DNA of 64,000 nt from Anas platyrhynchos (taxonomy: Eukaryota > Chordata > Aves > Anseriformes > Anatidae): assembly GCF_047663525.1 (NCBI RefSeq), contig NC_092606.1:7996501-8060500 (forward strand), in the 5' to 3' direction. A program made the position numbers and the translations under genes. The notes below the pieces were generated by a model, which worked only from the letters and a program-made list of their open reading frames with translations, was not told where the DNA came from and did not search any database. Positions 48,301 through 58,345 of the stretch are shown here, in pieces (the stretch's first letter is position 1; the number at the start of each line of letters is the position of its first letter).

Positions 48301-51300
48301 AGCCGCAGCTGACAGCCAGCGCACACCAGGCTGGGCAGCTGCCAGGCAGCAACGCACAGGGAGAAGAATCCCGTGGCTGCTCATAAATCAGGCTGTCAGT
48401 TCCTTTAGTCCCGGTCCTGAATCAATACCTGTTTTGGGAGACGCCGGCAGGCCCATGACAGAGTTGTTTAAGTCCAGAAGAGGCTTTAATGCCCAGCGCC
48501 TGGCTTCCCACACCGCCTGCCAGCTCCCCGGTGCTCCTGCAGTGGTTTAGCTCCGAACCAGATCCCATCGCCCTAAGCTGGAGCCGATGCCATACCTTAC
48601 GCCGTGCTGCCAGCGTGTGTTCAGTTTACACCAAGCTACTGATGTTTCCACACTCGCTAAAACTGCATTTATTGAAACCAGGAGACTTTTAGAAATCCAA
48701 AAGCAACAGCGTCAACAGAAGTGACTAAGCAGAAAGAGCCCCGTGGCTGCAGGCAGCAGCTATGTGCGGCATCCCAGCGTTTCAGCCTGACGCTCCGGCT
48801 GCCAACCGCTGCACACCAACACCGCCGAGGTTAAGTTACACCACCGAACAAAGCTTGCAGAAGTACAAGCTTCTACAGTATTTTTAAACAGCAGCCTCTT
48901 CAGCGAGCTGCACAGTGGTTGAGGTTTGTGCTGCCAGGGGACTGAGTCCAAAGCAGGAACAAAATGAGGACAGCCCAAGTCCCAGCTGAGGCTGCTGGAG
49001 AAGCCGTCGCCCTGACCCGCAGCCAGTCCCTGCTCAGGCAGGTACGGGCTGTACCAGAGACCTACATTTGCTACAGATTAGGCTTGGATTTTCTTGGGTG
49101 TCTTTTGTGAGTCCAGGAGCTTCTAAAAACAGCTGGTGAGCCTGAACCCCCTCCTTCCAGGCTCCTCTACTCCATACCCCACGCCGGGACTTCCATGGTT
49201 AGATGAACCGAGGTCAGGTAGGATTTCCAAGACTCTTCCTTCTGCCTACGTACGCAGCTGCAAGGCTTTGAATCTAGAAGATGAGTGCTGGATACTGCTG
49301 AAGTAACACGATCTCCTCACACAGACCTGCTCCCAGAGCTCTCCATATTATCTGCTTTCATCATGTTCGGTCTTGCTCCACGAGCTCATCCAAGAAGTTC
49401 AGTCAAAACATAGCACATGATGCACAGCATTCCTGCCTGCCACTCCGGCAGTGACAAACCAAGCAGTTAGGACAGAACAGTTTTGTTCTCAGAAGGACAT
49501 TTTAATTTATTTTGCATCAAGACCGAAGCAGTAAATACAAACCTGCCCTAAGGAGAGATCTCTATCAACCAGTTCAGCAGCAACTCTAGATTTGGCTCTT
49601 AACTTCAGCCTGGCAACTGATTAGCAGCGCTCCACGTGCTATCCCCTGTTGAGGAGGGCAGCATCACACAGCCCTAGGTCTCCCCTGGGATCACAGAATT
49701 TGTCGGGAGGGTACGTTTTTAGCATCAACACACAAGCTGCTCAGGGCATCAGCCCAACACAACGCTCCACAGCTGCAAATTGTGCTCCTCTTGCTGTCTC
49801 ATCAGCTACACCTGCACAGCCTTCCAAGGATGTGCGCAGGAAAGCGGGTCTGGGAAAGAGAGAGGACAGAGATGGAGGTTTCTGGTTTGTTTGTTGTTTT
49901 TTTTGTTTGTTTGTTTTCAGCCCTAATAAACTTCCTAGCCAGGGCCACAGCTGACCAAAACCTCTGAATTTCAAAGTACTGTTTAAGGCTTTGAAACATG
50001 CTTCTGGAATAAAGACTCTCAGCAGTAAATGTATAACCAGTGTTCAAATTACAATGAATACTCATTTCGGTAGAAATTGAAAAACAAACCATTTCCTCAA
50101 GAGCCCCTCTGACTAGACTGCTCGAAGCAGGCTTTTCTATTCCAGTCACACCAGAACCCAGCAGTTACCTCAGCCGGGTTAATACCGAGGTTGAACAAGC
50201 CTCTAAGAGCAAGGTCTGAACTTGGGGCAGGAGGGAGGATGGGAAGAACAGGGAGTCAACAGGAGTGGAAGAAGCTTGATTCTCAGGGTCAATCCTGAAA
50301 AGAAGCGGGTTTTTCACCAGAACACATTCAGCAAGTTTGCCTAGAGTCAGTCACAGCATGGGGCCACATTCACCCACTGTACTCAGTAATAACACGAGTG
50401 CCACCCTCGTCCTGCCCTTAGTGTGCACTCTGAAGAGTCACAGAAGTACAAGGTGGGTACACGCACTTTTGAGATGCTCCCTCAGCAGCACTCACTAGAG
50501 ACCTTATCAGGATAAGGAGTTCAAGACTCCAGTTATCTCATCCCAAAGCAGATGTCAAAAACAGGTCAGATGAATCATGTTCCACAATTGCTTATTTCTC
50601 TCGCAAACAAAGGAGCCTCCAGAGCTTCAGATGTCTACCGCACACTCTGCTAGAATTCTGCAAGGCAACCGTCATCCTACGTCTCACTCGTTCGTATAGC
50701 TGATGAGTTTGCCATGGATAGTAGGAAAATTTTATTAAACAGCTGTTTACAAACTACTGACAGCCTAAAGATACAAAAAAATCCATCTAAGTATCTCCTG
50801 AACAACCCTCACATGCATCAGTTATGGAACAGCGCTGCTGAGCAGAGTGAAGAGCTCTAGGATGCAGGTTTATATCCAGGAATAAAACACAATTCTATGG
50901 AGTGTAACAGAAAGGCTGCAGCACAGCACTGCCATAGGGAGATGCTGACATGTGGAGTTCAGAAACCTTCTTCATCATATGTGTAAGCTGGTGTACAAAC
51001 CAAGAACACGCTTCCAGTTTGTTTTCTTCTCTCACTCATATGGATAACAGGTTTGCATCTGAATTTGAATTACGTTACTATTCCGAATTCTTTAAGACAT
51101 ATGCCTTTAAGTGACTCTCGACAGCATCATCTTTTAGATCAGTACCAAGAACAAGGCAACGAAAACGCCAGCCGGGTTGACATACTAGGTGGTGTGATGA
51201 CTGCATGAAAATGGGTTTCCCTTAACACGCATCACATATGGGAGGAGTGCATGGGAAAGCTTTAACAAAGGGCTTCTATCAGAGCCTTTACTATCGATCT

Positions 51301-54300
51301 AAACCAGAACAAGCGCTGCTAACATTCACCCCCACAACAGCAGTTATTTTTACAGAATCCTATTTCGTTTAGATTGCTATACTTAGTGTTCTTACAGGGT
51401 CTGGATATCTGATCTCTGTTCCAGCTGATGTGCCTTGGACCCGAGAGCAGGAAGGAGAAGAGAACTAAGTACGAACACTCACACTGGCAGGGTAGGTAGC
51501 CTAGAGCGCAGACCTCCTAGATTCCGTACGCGACAGATCTTGCCAAGACCAGTCTAGTGACAGATAGCCACACACCCCTGAAAACTGAAGCACAAAGCAG
51601 GTGCAGCATGGTGATAGCACAGACCTGCAACGTGAAGCGTCACCAGATTCTGTTCCCAGACACTGGGACAAAAGTGAGACTGTGAGAGTTTCAAGAGCTA
51701 CATGCCCTCCTTCCTCACCCAAAGCACCTGCTCTTCCTTCTCCAGGCATCTGACTTCACACACGTTTCAGTATTTGGTTAGTTCATACTTTCAGAACAGC
51801 AGCAGCCTTCCAGTTCAGAAGTTCTGCTTCATCAGAACCCAATCTTTATGCTGAAAAGAAACAGCTGCGTTTTATTTTTTTTAAATGCTTCCATCCCACT
51901 CTGCACCAATACTTAGAAGCTTACTTCTGCAGAATACCTCACATGCTTAAAGACCTTCATAAAACCCCCGCCTCAAAGGTTGCAAACAAAAACACCTGGA
52001 TTAGAACAAAGATTACAGTAAACACACTAGGGGAAAAAAAATTAGCAGAATGCCTATATGAGGCAAGCAAGTTTCATCTATGAAGTCCACTCATTCTCAA
52101 ACTGCTTATAATAACAGGACTTCAGAAAAGAGATGTGTACCAATCATGAAAGGGCACGAGTAATCCTATCTTAGTTGAATGTACATGTGCTGTTCCAAGT
52201 CTTGCATAAAAAAGTGGCATGAGATGCAGAAAAATCAAAGCGGAATCCATTATAGTCACAACATATTTTATTTGAGGACTACTTACTCTACTTGGTCCAT
52301 CTCAATTCAATTTCTCTTAGACCAAAAAAAGAGTAATCTATGGCAAGGCAACCAATCTTTACAGTTTATATTTCTACAGCAGACAACTCATTGACACTGA
52401 AGTTGGAATTATTATCAACAGTTACACAAGGCAAGACATTTTTGCAGGATTTGGACGATTTAACATCTCCAAATAAAAATCTTATTGATAAGTCAGGAAT
52501 TCTAGTTAAAGTATTTTCTCAACAGGTATTATTTCCACTCCTTATTTTACAGCATCTCCAGTAGCACTCTCCCATTCCAGTATCCCCTAACAGAACAGAA
52601 ATAAGTCACTTCACTGTCAGATCCAGATACGTCCACAGTGTGGTGCAAATTACAATGCCCCACCTGGGGGGAGCAGAGAAGGGAACAGAACTGTTTCCAG
52701 TCAGCTTGGTTCTTTCCCCAAAAGATTATTACTAAACTGACCTAACCAGAGCCAACTGGCTGTGACCACAGACAGCCCTTCAAGGGGCAACGTGCTGAAG
52801 CAGGTTGTTACTGGTAGCTCATCTCATTTGCTCAAGTAGCTGGTTGAGTCATCAAGCCCCTCCATTTTGAGGTTTAACTAGACCTCGCTCTCTAAAACTG
52901 CCAGCATCCCTGGATTTTTTGCTGTTGTGATTGCAGTCAAAAAAGCACCGTTCAGCTTATTCATGCAGCAGGAGCACCCGAAAAACCAACATGTGTGGCT
53001 AGCAAAGTTTGCCACAAGTCACATCCATTGTGTTACTTGTGGTGCAACAGAAATTCAGGCTGCTCACACTGTTCAGACTGTAGTCACTGTAACAATGCTC
53101 GTCTTTTAGCAGTGATGTTATCTATAAAGCCAGTGAGAGCGAGGTAGCTTTAATGCTTCAGCCACTTTCTTACAAGAAAACAGGATTATCTGCTACGAAG
53201 GGGGGGCCTAAACTACGAGAGTGTTAACATAATCAGTATGCACAAGCTATATCTAAGCACCCCAAAAGCATGACAGCAATGAAGACTGATTCTCATCTAA
53301 AAATGAAACTTTTTTTTTAAACACAGCAGTCTTATAGAATTTAAGTGAAACTAGAGTTAAGATTCTAAGGTCCTGCAGGTGTAAAACTTCAGTAATATTC
53401 TGTGTTATCATGAATAGTTATCACAGAAACAGATCTCTCCAAGGAAGCTAATACAAAGATTAGCATCAACTTATTACTTTGAGTAAGTACCACTCAGATG
53501 GTATTATCTCGTGGACTAACATACTCTAAGGCAGAAAGTAGCCAGTATTCAACTGTAAACAAAGGCTTCTTGTACTACCAGCCAGCCAAGATATACGCCA
53601 TCTCAACTTCAATCTATAAAACAATCTCAATTCTGTAATTCCCTCAGAATTTACTACTAAAATATTTTGAAGGAAACCCTGTGTAACTGCCAGAAATTCA
53701 GCTAGCCCAGTGTCATACCACAAGATTTTTCCACAACAGTAAAAAAAACTGTTGAACTGCCACGTTAAGTATTTAATATAGTTTTCCAAGTTGTTAATTT
53801 TTAACTAGACACTTTTGCTTTGAAATGAGATATAAACACTTGAAACTGAAGTAATGCTGTGTTTCTCACGTTTGAGCAAGTTATTAGCATGTTTTTTGGT
53901 ATCCTAAGTTGGAGAATATATACACAATACAGCAGAACTTTGGCCAATGAGGGCAAGGTTATTCCCCTGTTTTTCAGCAAGCCGTGTTTGTGTCAGACTA
54001 CTCGCACTTCTGGTTCCACTGTACACTGCTGATTTAACTGCATCCTCCCTACACGATCCTGCCAGATGAACTAGACAAGTCTGCCTACTCTGTGTCAGCA
54101 ACGATTGTGCACAAAGATGGAACGAGAACATTTAGAAAAATGCCTCAGTCTACAAAACCCTTGGGCTCAACAGATCTGGAGACCTGAGAGTGCAGAGCTG
54201 CTCTTCTTTGTTCCATCTCTTTTTAAAGAGCAGGATGTGTTTGGACTGTAGGGAGAACACATTTTACCCCATCGCCTCTTAGGGGGATAAACTCTGCTGA

Positions 54301-57300
54301 TCCAGTGTTATACTGATCTACATACCTGATCCTGCATGTCTGTCTGTCTGTCCATCATACCCCACGCCCCAAAGTTCAGAGGGGCTTCATGCTTTTAATT
54401 CCCCCCTGCACCTTACCCATAAGAGGAAATGGGTAGGCCATGGCTTCTCTTCTACAGCACTAGTGATCCAAAAATCAGGATTGAACATACATCTGCAAGA
54501 ACATGTTTATTGAAGTTTAAGAGATTTCCAGGAGCTGCTAGAGCTTACAATTAAATTGATTTGAGAAGAAAAAGACATTTAGCTTTACAGACATTCACAC
54601 AGGAAAACCTCTAGGGCTCCTCTCTTAGTGCCAGCACACTGCCTGCTTTTGGTAGTCAAAGATCCCGATTCAGCAGCTCCTTTGAGCACTTTTTAAAAAG
54701 CGCCCAAAGTTCCAGCTATCTTGATTTGAACTGTTCTTGTGCCTAGATGGTGGGCAAGGACACAGATACTGAAGCAGATACTAATTCCCTGGCAATATGG
54801 CTATTACATTCACAGAGACACTGAAGCTACTTAGTATAAAGAACCCACATCTAACTTTACTCCTACTTCGTGACTGTTGCTGAATATCCCTTCTTAGAGT
54901 GTTGTCAGCATCCAGAATGTGCTGCTTATGAGGACAAGCATGTTGTCCATATGGTACATGGGTACCAGGTCCCTGCTCAAGTTACAAGGCTCTAGAGGAG
55001 CAAACAGTTTTTATATACTTACTGGAAAATCTTGGGACTACATTGCCACATTTCCTTTATGCGCTCTGATAAAACCCTTGGCTTTAAGTCTCAGTGACAA
55101 AAAAAAAAAAAAGGGCTCACCAGCTGACCTTCATTTTAACAGAGGCTTCAAGAACTAAATCAACTCATTTAAGTGCTAGGTCACAGACACCTCATTTCCC
55201 CATTTTTATATATATTTATTTATTTATTTTTTAAGACAAAGCATATGGACAGACAACAGTTTTGAGGACTACCGTTTTACCTTTCTTTCTCCTTTGGAGA
55301 CTTTTTTTTTTTTTAAACCTCTTAACATTGAGAATAACTATCTAGGGTCTCACCACCCATTAAAGAAGTTCCATATTCCTCAACTGCTCCACAACTGCAT
55401 GGGCTTCATGCCCACCCTTCAGCCTTCCTCCACCTCCTGATGTCTTGCTCCAAGTCTAACAGCTCCAACCTCAGACCTCTTGTGGTTTGACTACAGCTGC
55501 CTTGATAAGCGAGTGATCTAGAGCAATTTAAACAAGTTTAGATCACATTAACTCACCTCCACTGCCAGTTCGCTGTGCTCCAAAACCCAACCACTAAGTA
55601 CAACCCAATGACTCACCACACTCGATATAATGCAAAAGCTGCATGTAGCAGAAGGGCTGAAATACCAGCCCCGCCAGAAGAAAGAATACCACAGTGCTGA
55701 TTTTTGTTTTGAGGTAGAACAAGCAGTGTGAGTGTAAACAAAGAGACACATTGGAGCAGCTGAGACTTGGAAGAAGACAGTCAGCAGTAGGGTAGGAAGA
55801 TCAGACATCATGAAGCTCAGTCTCTGCATTGCGACTTCAAGTAGCCTGCCATCAGAAAAAGCAGTGTCAGAGTCTAGTTTCAGCTCAGTTCAGGTTATCA
55901 AATAAGGAAGAAACAGTTTTCCTTCTCAGGTCAGTAACTCTTCCAGACAGGACTCCAGAAGAATTCAAGGCTCTCCTTCAACGCTCACCACAATCACTTT
56001 TAACACTTGTTTCTTTTTTAAGAAAGTACATTAAGAAGAATACCAACAGCACTGACAGTACTTCAAACACAAAAACCCCACACAGGGTTGCACGCCACAC
56101 AAACAGCTACACTACTTGAGTCAGCACAGCTGAATCAGTAAGATGGCAACTGGAAAAGCTTACCAGCTTTTGCCATTACACACGAAATCTTCAGAAGGCA
56201 GCGAGCAGGACGGTTTGGGGGTTAACAGCAGTCTACCCAAGAGCGTGCAAGCCCACTTCCACATCCAACTGGCCCATACTTACAGATCATATACCTATTG
56301 TTATCGTCCCGTGCTTACAGCACGTACACCTCCTGTTATTGTCCTGTGCTTACAGAACTTACACCTCCTGTTACTGGCATATCTGACCACGTGGACGCCT
56401 CACCCGCTGCCAGCAGCTTGGGAGCCACTGAGGCACTCAAGAGGTACGTGGCTACCCTCCTGAACACGGGCACGCGCTAAGGTGAGCTTGTTTTTATGAA
56501 AAAGAACGTCATGTTAAAGGGATTAAAGAACTCCTGTGCTAGTGCCTGGCTACACTTCAGTTTTTTCTCACCCTTATTAGCACCGAGCACCACCGAAGGG
56601 AGCCGCTTACACAACCCTCCCCTCCCTCCCGCTGACAGGACCCTGTGGTCCCCCACTGCCCTAAATGCCCACCCAAACCTCCCCTGACCCCCCGTGTCCC
56701 CCCAAACCCTCTCTCTGGGCATATTTAAGCCGTGTTTGGGTGCACCCAGCAGCGTGGGCACGGCGGAGCTGTGAAGGGGGCGCCCGGAGGCGCCTCAGGA
56801 GCTGAGGTGAAGGAGGGGGGGGGGAGGGGGGGCTCCCGGCCGCGTTTCTCTTTAAATCTGGCAGCGGGCGGCACATGGAGCCGCATTGTGCGTGCCGCGC
56901 ATGCGCAGCGGGGCCGAGCCGAGCCGGGCCGAGGCCAACCGAGCCGGGCCGAGCCCAGCCGAACCCGGCCGAGTCCACCCGAACCCAGCCGAACCCCCTC
57001 GGCGGCGGCGCGGCCCGGCCACAAAGGGAGGGGGCTGGGGCCGCTCCCGGCCCTTCCCGGCCGCCGGCTCCTCCCCCCGCCGGCGCCTCCAACCCCACAC
57101 GCACAGCGGGGGCAGCCCCGCTGCGGCCCCCCCCGGGCCTCCAACAAAGGGGGAAGCGCCGTGTGCCCCCCCCCAGCCCCCGTCCCGCCTCCCCGGGCGG
57201 CAGGGCACGGGGGGTGAGGGAGGACGGGGGCACCTCAGGTCCCCGCGGAAGGTGCGAAGGCCCCAAGTAGTGTTTCTGAGGGGGGTGCAAGAAGATAAAT

Positions 57301-57914
57301 AAATAGATCAAGCACAACCACCAGCCCTCCCCTCCCCGCTGCGCTCCGGCAGCTGGCAAACCCCACCGAGACCCCCCCGCACTCCCCCCCCCCCCACCCC
57401 CCCCACCCCTTGTCCCCTTCCTCCGCCAGGCTGAGGGGGGTAAAGGGGGGCCGGGGGCCGAGCGGGGCCGTTGTGTGCGCCCTCCTCAGCCCCCCCCAGG
57501 GGCTGGGGGCAGCGGAGGAGGCTCACACCCCCCCACACCCCCTCACACCCCCCTCACCCCCCGCCCTGCCGGCCCCTCCGCACCCCTCCCCCCGGCCAGG
57601 CAGCTCCCCCTCCCCCCCTCGGCCTAGTTCCCTCAGCTCCCGGCTGGGCAGGGGGGCGGCGGGAGGGGGATTTGAGGGGGGCTCAGGGGGGCTCTCCCCC
57701 CTCACACCCGCCTCCCGCCCCCTCCCGCCCCCCAAGCACAGGCCCCTTCCCTCAGCGGCCGCTCTCCTCCTCACCCCCCCACCCCCCCTCCACCTCCCGG
57801 GGCCGATCGCCTCTCGCCTCCCCCCTTTTCCCCCCCTCCGCCGCCGGTCTCCCCCCCCGGGCCGGTACCTGCCAGTTGCCTCCGCAGTAACAGGGCGGAC
57901 TGGAGCTCCGTCAT
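36302..57914 (-). CDS. UBE2G1: UBE2G1, ubiquitin-conjugating enzyme E2 G1, complete coding sequence in 5 exons
   Basis: E2 enzyme that accepts ubiquitin from E1 on its catalytic cysteine and passes it on with an E3 partner. The family makes mainly K48 chains, and UBE2G1 is known to extend chains on CRL4-cereblon substrates. Exons: 57869-57914, 44277-44379, 41343-41440, 40079-40257, 36302-36388. They sum to 513 nt, 170 residues, the same length as in mammals. The UBC fold spans about 5-165. The HPN triad precedes the active-site C90 in [10 protein letters not shown], followed by the G-class acidic insertion ([16 protein letters not shown], about 96-111) near the active site. The C-terminus is basic, ending RKSQETAFE. 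All junctions are GT/AG and no disruption is seen. Upstream in-frame codons are open (see findings). Confidence 0.98.
37287..37328. repeat. T-rich run with TTTG interruptions
   Basis: Over 40 bases of nearly pure T with (TTTG) interruptions in UBE2G1 intron 4, followed by AAATAAATAATC. Probably a slippage product or an old retroposon tail on the minus strand. Confidence 0.7.
40079..40257 (-). CDS. UBE2G1: UBE2G1 coding exon 4, active site
   Basis: Residues 83-142, with catalytic C90 ([11 protein letters not shown]), the acidic loop, and [20 protein letters not shown], the conserved E2 crossover helix and beyond. Acceptor tgtag, donor GTAAGA. Confidence 0.98.
41343..41440 (-). CDS. UBE2G1: UBE2G1 coding exon 3
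   Basis: Residues 50-83, [20 protein letters not shown] then [12 protein letters not shown]. It includes the P-x-x-P-P turn and the HPN motif just before the active site. Acceptor ccccag, donor GTAAGC. Confidence 0.98.
44277..44379 (-). CDS. UBE2G1: UBE2G1 coding exon 2
   Basis: Residues 16-50, [20 protein letters not shown] then [15 protein letters not shown], the first beta strands of the UBC fold. Acceptor acacag, donor GTAAGT. Confidence 0.98.
56276..56380. repeat. 35-base tandem repeat, three units
   Basis: Units at 56276-56310, 56311-56345 and 56346-56380. Each has CTTACAG near the start, followed by a TACACCTCCTGTTATTG-like part. The first unit is the most diverged. Located in UBE2G1 intron 1. 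Confidence 0.85.
56897..56906. promoter_or_regulatory. NRF1 palindrome GCGCATGCGC in UBE2G1 intron 1
   Basis: Perfect palindromic core, 0.96 kb inside intron 1 and directly beside the decamer repeat array. Confidence 0.6.
56911..57000. repeat. Ten-base GC-rich minisatellite, nine units
   Basis: Nine successive decamers in exact ten-base register, of the form GRRYCCRRCC with minor changes (for example GAGCCGGGCC, GAACCCAGCC). It lies in UBE2G1 intron 1. Confidence 0.85.
57381..57415. repeat. Poly-C tract, G-quadruplex-prone on the minus strand
   Basis: C runs of 8-13 with single A interruptions. The minus strand, which is the transcribed sense of UBE2G1 intron 1, is G-rich and should form G-quadruplexes. 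Confidence 0.7.
57869..57914 (-). CDS. UBE2G1: UBE2G1 coding exon 1
   Basis: Residues 1-16, [15 protein letters not shown] plus one base of codon 16; donor GTACCG. This start is chosen because it gives the conserved N-terminus. The frame stays open upstream to 58271. Confidence 0.96.
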
Positions 57915-58155
57915 TCTCCCCCTCTCCGCCCGGGGAGGGAGTCCCGGGGACGGCGCGGCTCCCGGTGCTGCGAGCGCCCGAGGAGGCGGCGAGTGGCCCT
58001 CAGCCCGCCCGCACGGCGCCCCCCGGGGGTCTGGCTCGGCGCCGGCCGCCGCCACAGCACGCAGGGTCCCTGCCAGGGGCGAGCGGCCGTGGCTCCCAGC
58101 CGCCCTCCTCCTCCTCCCCCCGCCCGCCAGGAATTTCGCTGCACTCCGGGCCGCG

Positions 58156-58167
58156 TTGCGCAGGCGC
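58156..58167. promoter_or_regulatory. NRF1-type site in UBE2G1 leader/promoter
   Basis: TGCGCAGGCGCA, a direct match to the half-site pair of the NRF1 consensus, about 240 bases upstream of the UBE2G1 ATG. Confidence 0.6.
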
Positions 58168-58284
58168 ACTGCGCGCCGCCGCCGGCCCTTCCGCGCCGCC
58201 ATCTTGAGAAGGGACAAGCGGGCGGGGAGGCGGGGCGAGCCTGGCTTCGGCCGCCATCTTGAGAAGGTCACTTTTCTCTATCTC

Positions 58285-58345
58285 ACTCTCTTTCTTTTTT
58301 CTTTTTTTTTTTTTTTTTTTTTTCCTTCTTTTTTTCTTCCCCTTC
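58285..58345. repeat. Polypyrimidine tract upstream of UBE2G1
   Basis: CT-rich run leading into about 25 T with C interruptions, just outside the CpG island on the side away from UBE2G1. Confidence 0.8.

Larger units (their letters stand above)
44380..57868 (-). other. UBE2G1: UBE2G1 intron 1
   Basis: 13.5 kb, the largest intron. It has no recognisable nested gene. Features: GC-rich 5' end with the decamer and NRF1 palindrome, C tracts, the 35-base triplicate, (TGTC)4 at 54337-54352, TTTA-type repeats at about 55205-55232, and T runs. The short open frames at 47.5-50 kb have no family resemblance I recognise. Confidence 0.75.
56740..58270 (-). promoter_or_regulatory. UBE2G1: UBE2G1 CpG island and promoter
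   Basis: About 1.5 kb of very high GC covering the 5' leader, exon 1 and the start of intron 1. The leader has an NRF1-type TGCGCAGGCGCA (58156-58167) and two CAAGATGGCGGC YY1-type motifs on the minus strand (about 58198-58206 and 58253-58261). No TATA box is seen. The transcription start is not fixed by sequence but probably lies near the YY1 sites. Confidence 0.8.

Noticed and set aside
56143-56463. 106-codon open frame on the plus strand
   Set aside because: Its repetitive part comes from the 35-base triplicate. The peptide has no recognisable family.
56661-57359. 232-codon open frame on the minus strand
   Set aside because: Composition-driven frame through the decamer array and C tracts of intron 1, with no domain and no conserved start.
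57410-58207. 265-codon Pro/Ser-rich open frame on the plus strand
   Set aside because: Low-complexity shadow of the UBE2G1 CpG island. GC-rich DNA lacks stop codons, and the real signal is exon 1 on the other strand.
58202-58271. GTG at 58271 as the start of an even longer UBE2G1 form
   Set aside because: Non-ATG and without special context. The ATG at 58202 is the better upstream candidate.
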